The notes under the pieces were generated by a model. That model was not told the origin of the DNA. It searched no databases and saw only the letters and a program-made list of their open reading frames with translations. Shown piece after piece: positions 44,928 to 54,211 of a DNA stretch of 64,000 bases. The stretch is from positions 1 through 64,000 of the forward strand of contig JABTUP010000012.1 in the NCBI GenBank assembly GCA_015075325.1, in the 5' to 3' direction. Every line of letters begins with the position of its first letter. The first letter of the stretch is position 1. Source of the DNA: Flavobacteriales bacterium. GTDB lineage: Bacteria; Bacteroidota; Bacteroidia; Flavobacteriales_E; Vicingaceae. The position numbers and the translations under genes are program-made.

Positions 44928-45674
44928 TTATGTAAAAAACAATTTAAAACAAGCAATTAATAAAACAAAGGCTAATAAATATTTTAATCCAGAGTGATTA
45001 AATTTTTGACTACCCAAATAACCTCCAAAAAAACCACCAACTACCGCTATTCCCACTAAAACAAACGATTGACTTTCAATTCTAACTCCACTACTTAATT
45101 GTCCTGCCATTCCAGCAGCAGAATTAACCCATATAAATAATGCAGAAACGGCTGCTGCTTCTTTCATTTTGCCCCACTTCATTAACAATATAATTGGGCT
45201 AAGAATTATACCCCCACCAATACCTGTTAATCCAGAAAAAAAGCCAATCAAAGCTCCAACGCTTGCTCCTTGCCAAATTTTTATTTTTTTAATATCATCA
45301 GATTCTTTTCCAAAAACATTTAACATTTTTAAAATGGCAAATACTAATAAAATGGCTAATATTTTTTTATAAATAGCCGCGTCAACTTCAATTAATCCAC
45401 CTAAAAATGAAAGAGGAATAGAAGTCATAGCAAATGAAAAGAATAGATTTTTATTAAAATAACCAGATTTTGCATAATGGTAAAATGAGATTGCTGCAAC
45501 AAATAAATTAAGTAACAATGCTGTTGGTTTCATGGTTTCAGGAGCAAAGTTAAATAATGCCATTAATGCTAAGTAACCACTTGCACCACCGTGTCCAACG
45601 GCTGAATACATAAACGCTACAATTGGCAATAAAAGTAAAAAAAACCAAATATATTCAACATCAAACAAACTCAT
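44928..45674 (-). CDS. TSUP (TauE/SafE) family membrane transporter
   Basis: A 248-residue membrane protein with about eight hydrophobic segments and the TSUP motifs AVGHGGASGYLAL, FSGLTGIGGGIILSPIIL and GGFFGGYLGS. Family members move sulfite, sulfoacetate or other sulfur anions, mostly by export. It is coupled to modE by a 4-bp overlap and lies in a molybdenum-cofactor operon, which suggests a role in sulfur or oxyanion traffic for cofactor synthesis. The substrate is not known. Confidence 0.85.
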   Translation of the reverse strand: MSLFDVEYIWFFLLLLPIVAFMYSAVGHGGASGYLALMALFNFAPETMKPTALLLNLFVAAISFYHYAKSGYFNKNLFFSFAMTSIPLSFLGGLIEVDAAIYKKILAILLVFAILKMLNVFGKESDDIKKIKIWQGASVGALIGFFSGLTGIGGGIILSPIILLMKWGKMKEAAAVSALFIWVNSAAGMAGQLSSGVRIESQSFVLVGIAVVGGFFGGYLGSQKFNHSGLKYLLAFVLLIACFKLFFT

Positions 45675-46006
45675 AATTCAATTTTAGAAAGTTCATTATC
45701 TAAATATTTTTTGCATTTCTCGTTTAATGATTCAAATAATGAAATCATCTTTAATCCTTCAGCAGTTACAATTGTGCCTCCACCACCTTTACCTCCAGAG
45801 ACACGAATTACTAATGGCACTCTAGCTTCTTTATTCATGCCGTCGATTATTTCCCAAGCTTTTTTGTAACTCATTTTCATTTCTTTTGCTGCTGAGCTTA
45901 TAGAACCAGTTGTAATAATTCCTTTTAATAAATCTATTCTTCCTTCGGCTAAAAAAGTGCCGTTAGCACCATCAATCCATATTCTACTTTTGATTTTATA
46001 GGGCAT
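45671..46006 (-). CDS. ModE-like winged-helix regulator without molybdate-binding domain
   Basis: A 111-residue protein. The ModE N-terminal DNA-binding domain is clear: LLKGIITTGSISSAAKEMKMSYKKAWEIIDGMN, followed by RVSGGKGGGGTIVTAEG. The C-terminal Mop/TOBE domains that bind molybdate in E. coli ModE are absent, as in short ModE homologues. Whether it senses molybdate is therefore unclear. It is the first gene of the moco operon. The start at 46006 is chosen because the homologous region begins at once; 46054 adds only a hydrophobic extension. Confidence 0.85.
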   Translation of the reverse strand: MPYKIKSRIWIDGANGTFLAEGRIDLLKGIITTGSISSAAKEMKMSYKKAWEIIDGMNKEARVPLVIRVSGGKGGGGTIVTAEGLKMISLFESLNEKCKKYLDNELSKIEL

Positions 46007-46062
46007 ATTTGGTTGTATTTTAAAATATATAACGAAAGTAGTATTTAGTAACAAAATATTAT

Positions 46063-46076
46063 ATGATTTATATCAT
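46063..46076 (-). promoter_or_regulatory. Crp/Fnr-type box ahead of the modE-moa operon
   Basis: ATGATTTATATCAT, two ATGAT half sites around 4 bp. It lies 57 bp before the modE start. Same motif as at 53932, 53954, 56772, 60739 and 62473. Confidence 0.65.
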
Positions 46077-46091
46077 CTGAATGAGCATATT

Positions 46092-46129
46092 GAAAAGAAA
46101 AAAGCCCTCACGACTTTACGTGAAGGCTT
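46092..46129 (-). terminator. Intrinsic terminator of the nar operon
   Basis: AAGCCTTCACG/CGTGAGGGCTT (minus-strand reading) has one mismatch, and is followed by TTTTCTTTTC. It lies about 20 bp beyond the narI stop. Confidence 0.8.
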
Positions 46130-46148
46130 CTCAGTTGGGTAGTAAACA

Positions 46149-46898
46149 TTAATTATTTTTAAAATCTCTACTTTTTCCAGGGAAATAGTTTCTAGAGTTT
46201 CTAATTTCTTTGTTATCCCAGTTCCAAATAACCAATTGGTATTTTCTCCAGATGTAATCAATTGGAGCAACCAAAAAGTGAACAAATCGAGTAAATGGAA
46301 TTATTCCAATAATTAAGAAAGCAGAAGCAATGTGCGTTTTAACCATTAACAATGCCATTGCATTACTTGTAGATAATTGTGCAATTAAATCAACATTAGG
46401 GTTGAAAGCAAAAACAGAGTATAAATATGGCGACATAACTGATGCAAACCAGTTAGAACCCCATCTGCCAAAGTAAGCAATACCTAAACCTGAGATAATT
46501 TGTACTAACAACACAAAGTAAACAACATAATCCATGTTGTTTGATACCATTTGAATTCTTTTAGTTGTAGCTCTTCTTTTAATTAACAAAGCCAATCCAA
46601 TTAATGAAGAAATAGCAAACCCAAAAGCTGAAAACTCAAGCACTAACAATCTTACAGGAGAACCATTCCAAGCTAAAACAGCACTAGGAATTAAAAACCC
46701 GATTAAGTGACCTAAGAATAACATAAGCATACCCCAGTGAAAAAACTGGCTACCAAAAAACAGTTGTCTGCCTTCTAAAAATTGCGACGACAAAGATGAA
46801 ACTTGAAAGCCTTTTTTGGTATATCTATAAATTGAACCAATAAGCATTACCGCAAGTGCAACATATGGTAAGGCTCCGAATAATAAATAATCTAACAT
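46149..46898 (-). CDS. narI: Respiratory nitrate reductase gamma subunit (cytochrome b)
   Basis: A 249-residue membrane protein with five predicted transmembrane segments. The heme-ligand His lie in FFHWGMLMLFLGHLIGF (near residue 55) and in the late KTHIAS and RFVHFLVAP segments. It anchors NarGH to the membrane and passes electrons from quinol, or from the cytochrome c at 52967, to NarH. It is the last gene of the operon. Confidence 0.93.
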   Translation of the reverse strand: MLDYLLFGALPYVALAVMLIGSIYRYTKKGFQVSSLSSQFLEGRQLFFGSQFFHWGMLMLFLGHLIGFLIPSAVLAWNGSPVRLLVLEFSAFGFAISSLIGLALLIKRRATTKRIQMVSNNMDYVVYFVLLVQIISGLGIAYFGRWGSNWFASVMSPYLYSVFAFNPNVDLIAQLSTSNAMALLMVKTHIASAFLIIGIIPFTRFVHFLVAPIDYIWRKYQLVIWNWDNKEIRNSRNYFPGKSRDFKNN

Positions 46899-46923
46899 AA
46901 TTTTAAGTTTTAGTTTTTAATTT

Positions 46924-47655
46924 TTAATTTGCGTTATTTAGCATTTGTCGTGATCGTTGTTTTATTTCTTCTGGTGTTGGAATAGTAGAAGTACATCCAT
47001 CTCCGCAATCGCTATGTAAAAATGCTTTTGCATAAGCTGGAATAATTTCTACTTCTTTATCAAAAACAACATCTTCAAAATCTATTTTAAATACTTTAAT
47101 TAAAGCACTTAATGCGTTTTTGTAAATATTTCCATCTTTAATTCCCTCCATAATAACCACTTTCTGTTTTTTGTTCATTACCTTTTCTCTTATTTGAGTT
47201 TTTTGGTCGCTGAACTCCGAAAGCATTTTTTCAAGAGCCGGAATTAAAGCCATTACAACTAATTCATTAACAAATGCTTCATCTTTATGTAAAGGCAACA
47301 GTCTTAATACGTAAGGTAAATTATCAGCAAGTTCTCCATCGCAATTGTTATTGTATTTTTCTTGCTCGGCTTTCATGTTAACTAAAAATTCTCCTCTTTT
47401 ATAATCTTCAGCAAAAATTACATAGCCAATATCTAAAAAGCAGATGGCTTGAATATGAAATGTTTTTTGGAAAATTTCTTCTACCTGTGCATAAGTTGAA
47501 TTAGCGATAAATTCAGAAAATCGTTTAAACTCAGCACCAGCATCTGGATAATTTTTATTTAAAAAATCTTGTATTTTGGCAACTGTTGTTATAATATCCT
47601 TATCGGGATATTTAAACAACTCGGCGAGTAAATGATAATGTTCTAAATTTTTCAT
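46924..47655 (-). CDS. narJ: Nitrate reductase molybdenum cofactor assembly chaperone
   Basis: A 243-residue, cytoplasmic all-helical protein of the NarJ family: LLAELFKYPDKDI at the N-terminus, then FHIQAICFLDIGYVIFAEDYKRGEFLV with the conserved family pattern and LPYVLRLLP. It helps mature NarG. The C-terminus has three Cys (DCGDGCTST), unusual relative to E. coli NarJ. It stands between narH and narI, the standard order. Confidence 0.9.
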   Translation of the reverse strand: MKNLEHYHLLAELFKYPDKDIITTVAKIQDFLNKNYPDAGAEFKRFSEFIANSTYAQVEEIFQKTFHIQAICFLDIGYVIFAEDYKRGEFLVNMKAEQEKYNNNCDGELADNLPYVLRLLPLHKDEAFVNELVVMALIPALEKMLSEFSDQKTQIREKVMNKKQKVVIMEGIKDGNIYKNALSALIKVFKIDFEDVVFDKEVEIIPAYAKAFLHSDCGDGCTSTIPTPEEIKQRSRQMLNNAN

Positions 47656-47670
47656 ACTATTTAAGTTTCG

Positions 47671-47724
47671 GGTTTAATGTTTCTTGTTTTGTGTTCTATT
47701 AACTCGAAACAAGAAACTTTAAAC
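47671..47724. repeat. Long hairpin between narH and narJ
   Basis: GTTTAATGTTTCTTGTTT pairs with AAACAAGAAACTTTAAAC across a 15-nt loop, with one mismatch. There is no T-run, so it is more likely an mRNA processing or stabilising hairpin than a terminator. Confidence 0.6.
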
Positions 47725-47727
47725 ATT

Positions 47728-49221
47728 TTACATTCCTCTAGCAGGTTTTTCTTTGAATCCAAATCCGGTACTTCCTTTAAAGTCTCCAGTGTTTTCAAGC
47801 ATTTCAATTGCTTCCTCACGGTGAGCTGCTGGAATTACAAAACGCTCTTCAAAAGTTGCTAGCGAGGTTAATCTAAATATTGCATTTGCAGTATGTACAT
47901 CAATTCCTGCTTCGTTCATTACTGTATTTAATTGTTTTTCAGTAACATCTTTAACAGTAGTGTCTCTTCTAGAAACTCTAACTGCGTGAAGTCTTTTGAA
48001 AACATCAATTACTTTTTGATCGTTACCCGCAGTAAATAATGAAGATAAATAACGAATAGGAACTCTTAGTTTTTCAACACCAGCTAATAAGTGTTCAGAA
48101 ACCGTATCGTAGGTTCCATCAGCACTTACTGAAGCCATTGCAGGCAACAATGGTGGAACATAGAATAAGTTTGGTAAAGTTCTAAATTCTGGGTGAAGTG
48201 GAAGAGCAATTTTCCATTCTTTAACAAATTTATAAACTGGTGAATTTTGAGCAGCTTTAATTGTTGAATCAGCAATTCCATTTGCTTTTGCAGCTTTAAT
48301 AACTGCTGGATCATTTGGATCTAAATAAATATCTAAATGTCTGTCAACCAATTGAGTTTCATCACATGAAGCTACTTGTTGAATTTGATCTGCATCATAC
48401 AACATTACTCCCAGGTAACGGATACGACCAACGCATGAGTGCATACAAGCTGGAGCTTGTGCCGATTCTAAACGTGGGTAGCAAAGTACACATTTTTCAG
48501 ATTTTCCAGTGTTCCAGTTGTAGTAAGATTTTTTGTAAGGACAAGCAGTAACACACATTCTCCATGCTCTACATCTTTCTTGGTTGATTAAAACCACACC
48601 ATCTTCACCTCTTTTGTATAATGCTCCTGATGGACAAGAACCTACACAAGCAGGGTTTAAACAATGGTTACAGATTCGTGGTAAGTAATGGAAAGTCATT
48701 TTTTCCAATTGGAACATAGCTTCTTGTTCTGCTTGACTTAAATGTTTAAAGTTTACATCCTGACGAGCATAATCTGGTGTTCCAGATAAATCATCATCCC
48801 AGTTTGGACCAGCCTGAATTTCCATTGGTTCGCCTGTGATTAAAGAAACAGCTCTACCTATTGGTTGGTCATTTCCTTCAGGTGCATCAAATAAATCTTG
48901 ATAACGATAAGCCCATGGCTCATAGTAATCATCTAAAACGGGCATGTTTGGGTTGTGGAAAATATTTTTTAATCCTTTTAATTTTCCAGCACCTTTTAAT
49001 GAAACGGTATCTCCATTTTTAACCCATCCACCTTGGTAAATCTCTTGATCTTCCCATTTGGTTGGATAACCAGTTCCTGGTTTAGTTTCTACGTTGTTCC
49101 ACCACATGTATTCAGCACCTTTTCTATCTGTCCAAATGTTTTTACATGCAACAGAACATGTGTGGCAACCTATACATTTATCGAGGTGGAAAACCATTGA
49201 TATTTGCGATCTTATATTCAT
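47728..49221 (-). CDS. narH: Respiratory nitrate reductase beta subunit
   Basis: A 497-residue iron-sulfur protein. Four cluster-binding motifs are visible: CIGCHTCSVACKNIW, CNHCLNPACVGSCP, CRAWRMCVTACPYKK (the [3Fe-4S]-type motif with Trp) and CVLCYPRLESAQAPACMHSC. It transfers electrons from NarI to the NarG active site. Length and motif order match E. coli NarH. Confidence 0.96.
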   Translation of the reverse strand: MNIRSQISMVFHLDKCIGCHTCSVACKNIWTDRKGAEYMWWNNVETKPGTGYPTKWEDQEIYQGGWVKNGDTVSLKGAGKLKGLKNIFHNPNMPVLDDYYEPWAYRYQDLFDAPEGNDQPIGRAVSLITGEPMEIQAGPNWDDDLSGTPDYARQDVNFKHLSQAEQEAMFQLEKMTFHYLPRICNHCLNPACVGSCPSGALYKRGEDGVVLINQERCRAWRMCVTACPYKKSYYNWNTGKSEKCVLCYPRLESAQAPACMHSCVGRIRYLGVMLYDADQIQQVASCDETQLVDRHLDIYLDPNDPAVIKAAKANGIADSTIKAAQNSPVYKFVKEWKIALPLHPEFRTLPNLFYVPPLLPAMASVSADGTYDTVSEHLLAGVEKLRVPIRYLSSLFTAGNDQKVIDVFKRLHAVRVSRRDTTVKDVTEKQLNTVMNEAGIDVHTANAIFRLTSLATFEERFVIPAAHREEAIEMLENTGDFKGSTGFGFKEKPARGM

Positions 49222-49241
49222 AATTTGAAGTTTTAAGTTTT

Positions 49242-49277
49242 AAATGTTGAATTGTAAATAGTTACAATTCAACATTT
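49242..49277. repeat. Perfect hairpin between narG and narH
   Basis: AAATGTTGAATTGTAA and its exact complement TTACAATTCAACATTT, a 16-bp stem with a 4-nt loop. It sits in the short gap between the genes without a T-run, suggesting mRNA processing. Confidence 0.7.
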
Positions 49278-49292
49278 ATAATTCAACATTTT

Positions 49293-52200
49293 TTAATATT
49301 CTACTTTAGTCATTTTACGAACTAACACATGAGTATCACGGTTAACTCCTACTGGTCCCCAATAATTGAAGTGGTAAGAGAATTGTCCGTAACCACCACA
49401 CATTAAGTTTGGTTTTAAGTGAACTCTAGTAAACGAGTTGTTCATTCCACCACGTCTTGCTTCACCGTTTTTGCCTTTTCTTTCTTGAGATTTAGCAATG
49501 TTATAGGTTCTTTCAACAGCGTGATAAACAATACAAACACCTTTAGGGATACGAGCACTTACACAAGCACGAGTTACATAAGTACCGTGGTCGTTATATA
49601 CTTCAACGTGGTCGTTATCTTTAATTCCTAAATCTGCAGCATCTTGTTCACTTAACCAACATGGTTCGCCACCTCTCGACAAGGTTAACATTCTTAATGT
49701 ATCACCGTAAGTTGAGTGAATGTGCCATTTTCCGTGAGGAGTTAAACAGTTTAACATTCTTGCTTTACCATCGTTTACAGTTACACGTAAGTCGCCATAA
49801 GCTTCTGGTGTTGGAGATGGTTTGTAAGTAGATAAATGTTCTCCGAATGCGATATAAGCATCGTGGTCTAAATAAAAATGTTGTCTTCCTGTTAATGTTC
49901 TCCATGGAACTAAGCAATCAACATTATAAGTATATGCAGCATAAGTTCTGCCCTCGTGCATTAAACCTGACCAAAGTGGTGAAGAATTGTATCGTTTTGG
50001 TTGAGCTTGTAAATCTCTATATTCCATTTCGATTTGCTCGTAACCATCACCCAATCTTTCAATTTCTTTGATACCGATTTTCTTACCCATTATTTCGTAA
50101 GCACGTTTGGTAAGTTTACCGTTGGTTAATGAAGATAGTTTAAGAACTGCATTAATTGCTTCTACATCTTCTTTTAACGAAGGATATTCAGTACCATCTT
50201 CCCATTTAGTAATGTGTTGACGGTGCTCTAACATTTCTTGATAAACATCATCAACAGGGAAACCTACACCGTGAGCACTTACACCATTTTTAGCAACACC
50301 TTGACCTAAAGAAATGTATTTGTGGAAAATTTTAGAATAATCTCTTTCAACAAATGCAATTTTATGCATGGTTTGACCAGGTATTGGCTCACATTCTCCT
50401 TTACTCCAATCTAACAATCTAGGTTGAGTAATTTCGTCTTTTGAATCGTGAGATAGTGGTGAGTTTACCACATCTTTCATTACTCCTGGTAAATATTTTG
50501 GAGCCATTGAACTGATTCGTTCTGCTAAGGTTTCAAAAATTTGCCAGTCGGTTTTAGACTCCCAAACTGGGTCGATTGCCGCAGATAATGGGTGAATAAA
50601 CGAGTGCATATCGGTTGAATTAATATCAGCTTTTTCGTACCATGATGCAGTTGGAAGAACGATATCAGAATATAATGCAGAAGTATCCATACGGAAGTTG
50701 ATATCTACGATTAAATCCATTTTACCTCTAGCACCTTCCTTTTTAAAGGTTATGTCTTCAACTAAATCACCAGCAACTTCGTCAGCAATTTTATTGGTGT
50801 GAGTTCCTAAATAGTGATCTAAGAAATACTCATGACCTTTTGCTGATGTACCAATGGCATTACCTTTCCAAATAAACCAGTTTCTTGGGAAGTTAATTTC
50901 TTCATCTGGCTCAACCACAGCGTGTTTAAGTTCTCCAGATTTTAATTGTTTAACGATATAGTTTCTCATTTCATCATCAGTATTACAACCAGCATTTTGA
51001 GCCTCTTTAACAATTTCAAAATTGTTTTTGTTGTACTGAGGATAATAAGGCATCCAACCGTTTCGAACTGCTTTTACAGCCCAGTCGGCAGTATGCATGT
51101 GAGCTAATTTGTTTTCAGGTACAGAGTTGTAATATCTTTGGTTTCCATCATATCTCCATTGCGAAGAGTTGATGTAGTGCCAAATTGGACCTTGTTGTAA
51201 TCTTGGAATTGTTCCCCAGTCTTTAGAACTCATTACAGTTGACCATGATTCCATTGGAGCAAGTTTTTCTTGACCAACGTAATGGTTCATACCACCACCA
51301 TTTTTACCGTTGCAACCAGTAAGCATTTGAGCCATAATAGCTGCACGATACATTAAGTTTCCGTGGAACCAGTGGTTAATAGCAGCACCAACAATTACCA
51401 TACATTTTCCTTCGGTAACTTCGGCTGTATTTGCCCACTCACGAGCCAATTGTAATACGGTATCTTTACCAATTCCTGTAAATATTTCTTGCCAAGCAGG
51501 TGTATAGGCTTGGTCTTTTTCATCGTAAGATTTTGGATAATCTCCTGCTAAACCTCTACCAACACCGTATTGCGACATGGTTAAATCGTAGATGGTTGCA
51601 ACTGGCACTTTTTCGCCTGAAGCTAATGTTAAGTAACGAACAGGAACTCCTCTCATTGCTTTTTTATCTAAACCATATTCTACGAATTCTACTTGAGCAA
51701 CATCATCATGTTTGTCGATAAATGTTAATTCTGGATCGTATTCAGCACCAGTAACATCATCAGTATAAGTTAAATTCCAGTTACCATCTTTACCATCCCA
51801 TCTTTGTCCCATAGTTCCAATTGGAACTACCAAATTATTTGTTTTGGTATCGAAGTTTAAGAATTTCCAATCGCCGTTGTCAATGGTTTTATATTGAGCC
51901 ATTTCGTTAGCTCTAACCATTCTACCAGGAACTAATTTATCTCCTTCTTTATTTAATCTAACTAAGAAAGGACAATCAGTATATCTTTTTACGTAATCAA
52001 TAAAATAAGGAGTTTTTTTGTTTACGTGGTATTCTTGTAAAATTACATGAGTAACAGCCATCCAGAAAGCACCATCAGAACCAGCATGAACTGGAATCCA
52101 TTGGTCGGCATGTTTTGTAACCATACTAAAGTCTGGCGACATTACTACTGTTTTAGTACCATTATGACGAGCTTCTGAGAAGAAGTGAATATCTGGTGTT

Positions 52201-52934
52201 CTTGTCATACCAAGGTTTGCACCCATTGATACGATAAATTTAGAAACATACCAGTCGGCACTTTCGCAAACGTCGGTTTGTTCACCCCAAATTTCTGGAT
52301 AAGCATTAGGTAAATCGCAATACCAATCGTAGAAAGAAAGGTTAACTCCACCCATTAACTGGATATAACGAGCTCCAGCAGCGTAGCTTAACATACTTTT
52401 TGCAGGAATTGGTGCGAAACCAATGATACGGTCAGAACCATATTTTTGAACAGTGTAGATGTTTGCAGCAGCAATTAAATCCAATGCTTCATCCCATCTA
52501 ACTCTTCTAAATCCGCCTTTACCTCTTGCTCTTTGGTATCTAGCACGTTTTACAGGGTCTTTTTGTAAATTTTCCCAAGCTTTAACTAAATCACCACCTG
52601 CCGCTTCTTTTTCTGCATTAAATAAATCTAATAATGCTCCTCGCATAATTGGATATTTAACACGGATAGGGCTATATAAATACCAAGAGTATGAAATACC
52701 TCTTTGGCAACCTCTTGGTTCATAAGGTGGAACCTCTTTATTAAATTGAGGGTAATCTAATTGTTGCATTTCCCATACTACAATTCCATCTTTAACGTGA
52801 ATTGCCCATGAGCAACCACCTGTACAGTTTACACCGTGAGTACTACGTACTACTTTATCATACTGCCATCTGTTACGATAAAATTCTTCCCATTTTCTGG
52901 TTTTCGGTGATATTATATCTTCAATCCAACTCAT
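49293..52934 (-). CDS. narG: Respiratory nitrate reductase alpha subunit
   Basis: A 1213-residue molybdopterin enzyme that reduces nitrate to nitrite. The N-terminal cluster motif is [11 protein letters not shown], with the His first ligand as in E. coli NarG, and the fourth Cys is in EPRGCQRG. The Mo-Asp region is seen in [19 protein letters not shown]. It has no twin-arginine signal, so the active site should be cytoplasmic as in NarG rather than periplasmic. Length is close to the E. coli enzyme (~1247). The clustered narGHJI, moa and narK genes support nitrate respiration. Confidence 0.97.
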   Translation of the reverse strand: MSWIEDIISPKTRKWEEFYRNRWQYDKVVRSTHGVNCTGGCSWAIHVKDGIVVWEMQQLDYPQFNKEVPPYEPRGCQRGISYSWYLYSPIRVKYPIMRGALLDLFNAEKEAAGGDLVKAWENLQKDPVKRARYQRARGKGGFRRVRWDEALDLIAAANIYTVQKYGSDRIIGFAPIPAKSMLSYAAGARYIQLMGGVNLSFYDWYCDLPNAYPEIWGEQTDVCESADWYVSKFIVSMGANLGMTRTPDIHFFSEARHNGTKTVVMSPDFSMVTKHADQWIPVHAGSDGAFWMAVTHVILQEYHVNKKTPYFIDYVKRYTDCPFLVRLNKEGDKLVPGRMVRANEMAQYKTIDNGDWKFLNFDTKTNNLVVPIGTMGQRWDGKDGNWNLTYTDDVTGAEYDPELTFIDKHDDVAQVEFVEYGLDKKAMRGVPVRYLTLASGEKVPVATIYDLTMSQYGVGRGLAGDYPKSYDEKDQAYTPAWQEIFTGIGKDTVLQLAREWANTAEVTEGKCMVIVGAAINHWFHGNLMYRAAIMAQMLTGCNGKNGGGMNHYVGQEKLAPMESWSTVMSSKDWGTIPRLQQGPIWHYINSSQWRYDGNQRYYNSVPENKLAHMHTADWAVKAVRNGWMPYYPQYNKNNFEIVKEAQNAGCNTDDEMRNYIVKQLKSGELKHAVVEPDEEINFPRNWFIWKGNAIGTSAKGHEYFLDHYLGTHTNKIADEVAGDLVEDITFKKEGARGKMDLIVDINFRMDTSALYSDIVLPTASWYEKADINSTDMHSFIHPLSAAIDPVWESKTDWQIFETLAERISSMAPKYLPGVMKDVVNSPLSHDSKDEITQPRLLDWSKGECEPIPGQTMHKIAFVERDYSKIFHKYISLGQGVAKNGVSAHGVGFPVDDVYQEMLEHRQHITKWEDGTEYPSLKEDVEAINAVLKLSSLTNGKLTKRAYEIMGKKIGIKEIERLGDGYEQIEMEYRDLQAQPKRYNSSPLWSGLMHEGRTYAAYTYNVDCLVPWRTLTGRQHFYLDHDAYIAFGEHLSTYKPSPTPEAYGDLRVTVNDGKARMLNCLTPHGKWHIHSTYGDTLRMLTLSRGGEPCWLSEQDAADLGIKDNDHVEVYNDHGTYVTRACVSARIPKGVCIVYHAVERTYNIAKSQERKGKNGEARRGGMNNSFTRVHLKPNLMCGGYGQFSYHFNYWGPVGVNRDTHVLVRKMTKVEY

Positions 52935-52966
52935 AATTTTAAGTTTAGTTTATTATTCAATACTAT

Positions 52967-53842
52967 TTATTTAGAACACGCTGATTTAATTTGTCTTTTG
53001 TAAATGTCTTCTTTAACACATTTTCTTTTTCTTTCAATAAACATTAAAAGAATAATTGAAACGATTACAAGAAAAGCTACACCGCCACCATACAATAAAA
53101 TGTTATCATTATATGCTCTTTGGTGACTGTAAACATCTTCTTTACTTACACTATTAAAGAATGCAGCTAATTGGAAAATTTCTTTTTCAGTTAATGGGTT
53201 ATCTTTGTAAGATGATGCCATTGCTGGAAATGGAGGAGCACTTAAAATTCCGTTGATACCTGCAGAACCCATTCGTTCGTAAACTTTGGTTAAGTCTTTT
53301 GCCAATAAACCACCTGCTACTAAATCGTCGTGATTAACATTGTGACAAGAGATACAAGATACACCACCGTTTTCTAAACGTTGTTTTCCAGAAAAAATGT
53401 TTAATCCTGCTAAAACAGCTTCTTTTGATGCGTTTGCAGGGTCTAAAGCTGGATCAGCTGCTGGTGCTGCTTCAACTGGTGCTGCTTCTGTAGTTTCAGC
53501 AACAGCTTCAGCAGGACTGTTTGCTGCAATGTGCGAAATAATTGCTTTAATATCGGCATCCGATACATTTTGATTTGGCATTGGATAACCATATTCTGTA
53601 ATGATTGCTTTAGCATCAGCATCTTTTTCACCAAATGCTTGAGCATTTTTTACAAAATTGATAATCCATTCTTCACTTCTTTTGGTGTTTACCCCTTTTA
53701 GGTCGGGACCAACTAATTTACCTTTTCCGATAGAGTGGCATGCACTACAGTTTTGTTTAAACAATGCTTCTCCATCTTGAGCATTGATTGTTAAACTGTA
53801 CAAAGCCATTGAAACGGTTACTCCGATTAATTTTAGTTTCAT
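52967..53842 (-). CDS. Diheme cytochrome c at the head of the nar operon (NarC-like)
   Basis: A 291-residue protein. A signal peptide (MALYSLTINAQ) is followed by heme site 1 CSACH (~31-35), a Pro/Ala/Glu-rich linker (~118-136), heme site 2 CISCH (~162-166) and a C-terminal membrane anchor (LYGGGVAFLVIVSIILLMFI, ~250-270) with a Lys-rich cytoplasmic tail. Met ligands such as YPMPNQ and FPAMAS are plausible. The order cytochrome c-narG-narH-narJ-narI matches the Thermus narCGHJI operon as I recall it. It probably feeds electrons to NarI or receives them from a quinol dehydrogenase. Two FNR-type boxes lie upstream. Confidence 0.88.
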   Translation of the reverse strand: MKLKLIGVTVSMALYSLTINAQDGEALFKQNCSACHSIGKGKLVGPDLKGVNTKRSEEWIINFVKNAQAFGEKDADAKAIITEYGYPMPNQNVSDADIKAIISHIAANSPAEAVAETTEAAPVEAAPAADPALDPANASKEAVLAGLNIFSGKQRLENGGVSCISCHNVNHDDLVAGGLLAKDLTKVYERMGSAGINGILSAPPFPAMASSYKDNPLTEKEIFQLAAFFNSVSKEDVYSHQRAYNDNILLYGGGVAFLVIVSIILLMFIERKRKCVKEDIYKRQIKSACSK

Positions 53843-53931
53843 GTTCGTTGTGCTTTTAATGATTTATATCCGATTTTATTTTTACACACTTTTTTACGGT
53901 ATAAAATTCATAAAGCACAATTGAATTAAAA

Positions 53932-53945
53932 ATGATTCATATCAT
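53932..53945 (-). promoter_or_regulatory. Crp/Fnr-type box 1 ahead of the nar operon
   Basis: ATGATTCATATCAT, perfect outer half sites, 90 bp upstream of the cytochrome c start. A degenerate half-matching sequence (ATGATTTATATCCG) lies near 53860. Confidence 0.65.
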
Positions 53946-53980
53946 ATCAAAAGATGATTTAAATCATCTTTTGATATGAT
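53941..53980. promoter_or_regulatory. 40-bp perfect palindrome containing Crp/Fnr-type box 2
   Basis: The sequence 53941-53980 is its own reverse complement without a single mismatch (arms ATCATATCAAAAGATGATTT). Its centre is ATGATTTAAATCAT (53954-53967), the same motif as box 1. The two box centres are 22 bp apart, two helical turns. This suggests cooperative binding of two regulator dimers, or a cruciform. It sits upstream of the cytochrome c-narGHJI operon. Confidence 0.7.
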
Positions 53981-54026
53981 ACAAAACAGAAAGGTTGTTT
54001 TACATCATACAACTTGGAATTGCTTG

Positions 54027-54059
54027 TTGGACGTACCATTCGAGTACTCCGTATCTTTG
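54027..54059 (+). promoter_or_regulatory. Plus-strand promoter facing into the nar/Crp gap
   Basis: TTG (54027-54029), 22-bp spacer, TATCTTTG (54052-54059). It points opposite to the surrounding genes and would make a transcript entering the long hairpin at 54120-54162. No annotated gene explains it. Within 53843-54211 there are otherwise the two regulatory boxes and this unit. Confidence 0.45.
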
Positions 54060-54062
54060 CAA

Positions 54063-54134
54063 ATGGTATCGCTTATCTATTTAAATGTGAGTTCGATTTA
54101 CGAGCAAAATGCTAAGTGTTGTCTGTTTGAGTGA
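54063..54134 (+). CDS. Possible micropeptide or leader ORF (23 codons) with Cys-Cys
   Basis: It reads M-V-S-L-I-Y-L-N-V then SSIYEQNAKCCLFE and stop, directly after the promoter box at 54052. The ATG is only 3 bp after the box, so the transcript could be leaderless. A 23-codon ORF can arise by chance, so support is weak. Confidence 0.15.
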   Translation: MVSLIYLNVSSIYEQNAKCCLFE

Positions 54135-54162
54135 ATTTTACAAAAATTCACTCAAACAGACA
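54120..54162. repeat. Perfect 20-bp hairpin downstream of the Crp/Fnr gene
   Basis: Arms TGTCTGTTTGAGTGAATTTT and AAAATTCACTCAAACAGACA with a 3-nt loop. No T-run follows in either direction, so it is not a classic terminator. It may be the 3' end of a small plus-strand RNA or a binding site. Confidence 0.65.
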
Positions 54163-54211
54163 TAAGATAATACTATTAAAGTATAATTTGCCTTTAACTG
54201 GTTAAAGATGG

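Noticed and set aside
49293..52934. Possible Tat-exported periplasmic NarG or NapA-type reductase
   Set aside because: No twin-arginine signal; the HGVNC motif, the Mo-Asp region and narHJI partners match membrane-bound NarG with a cytoplasmic active site.
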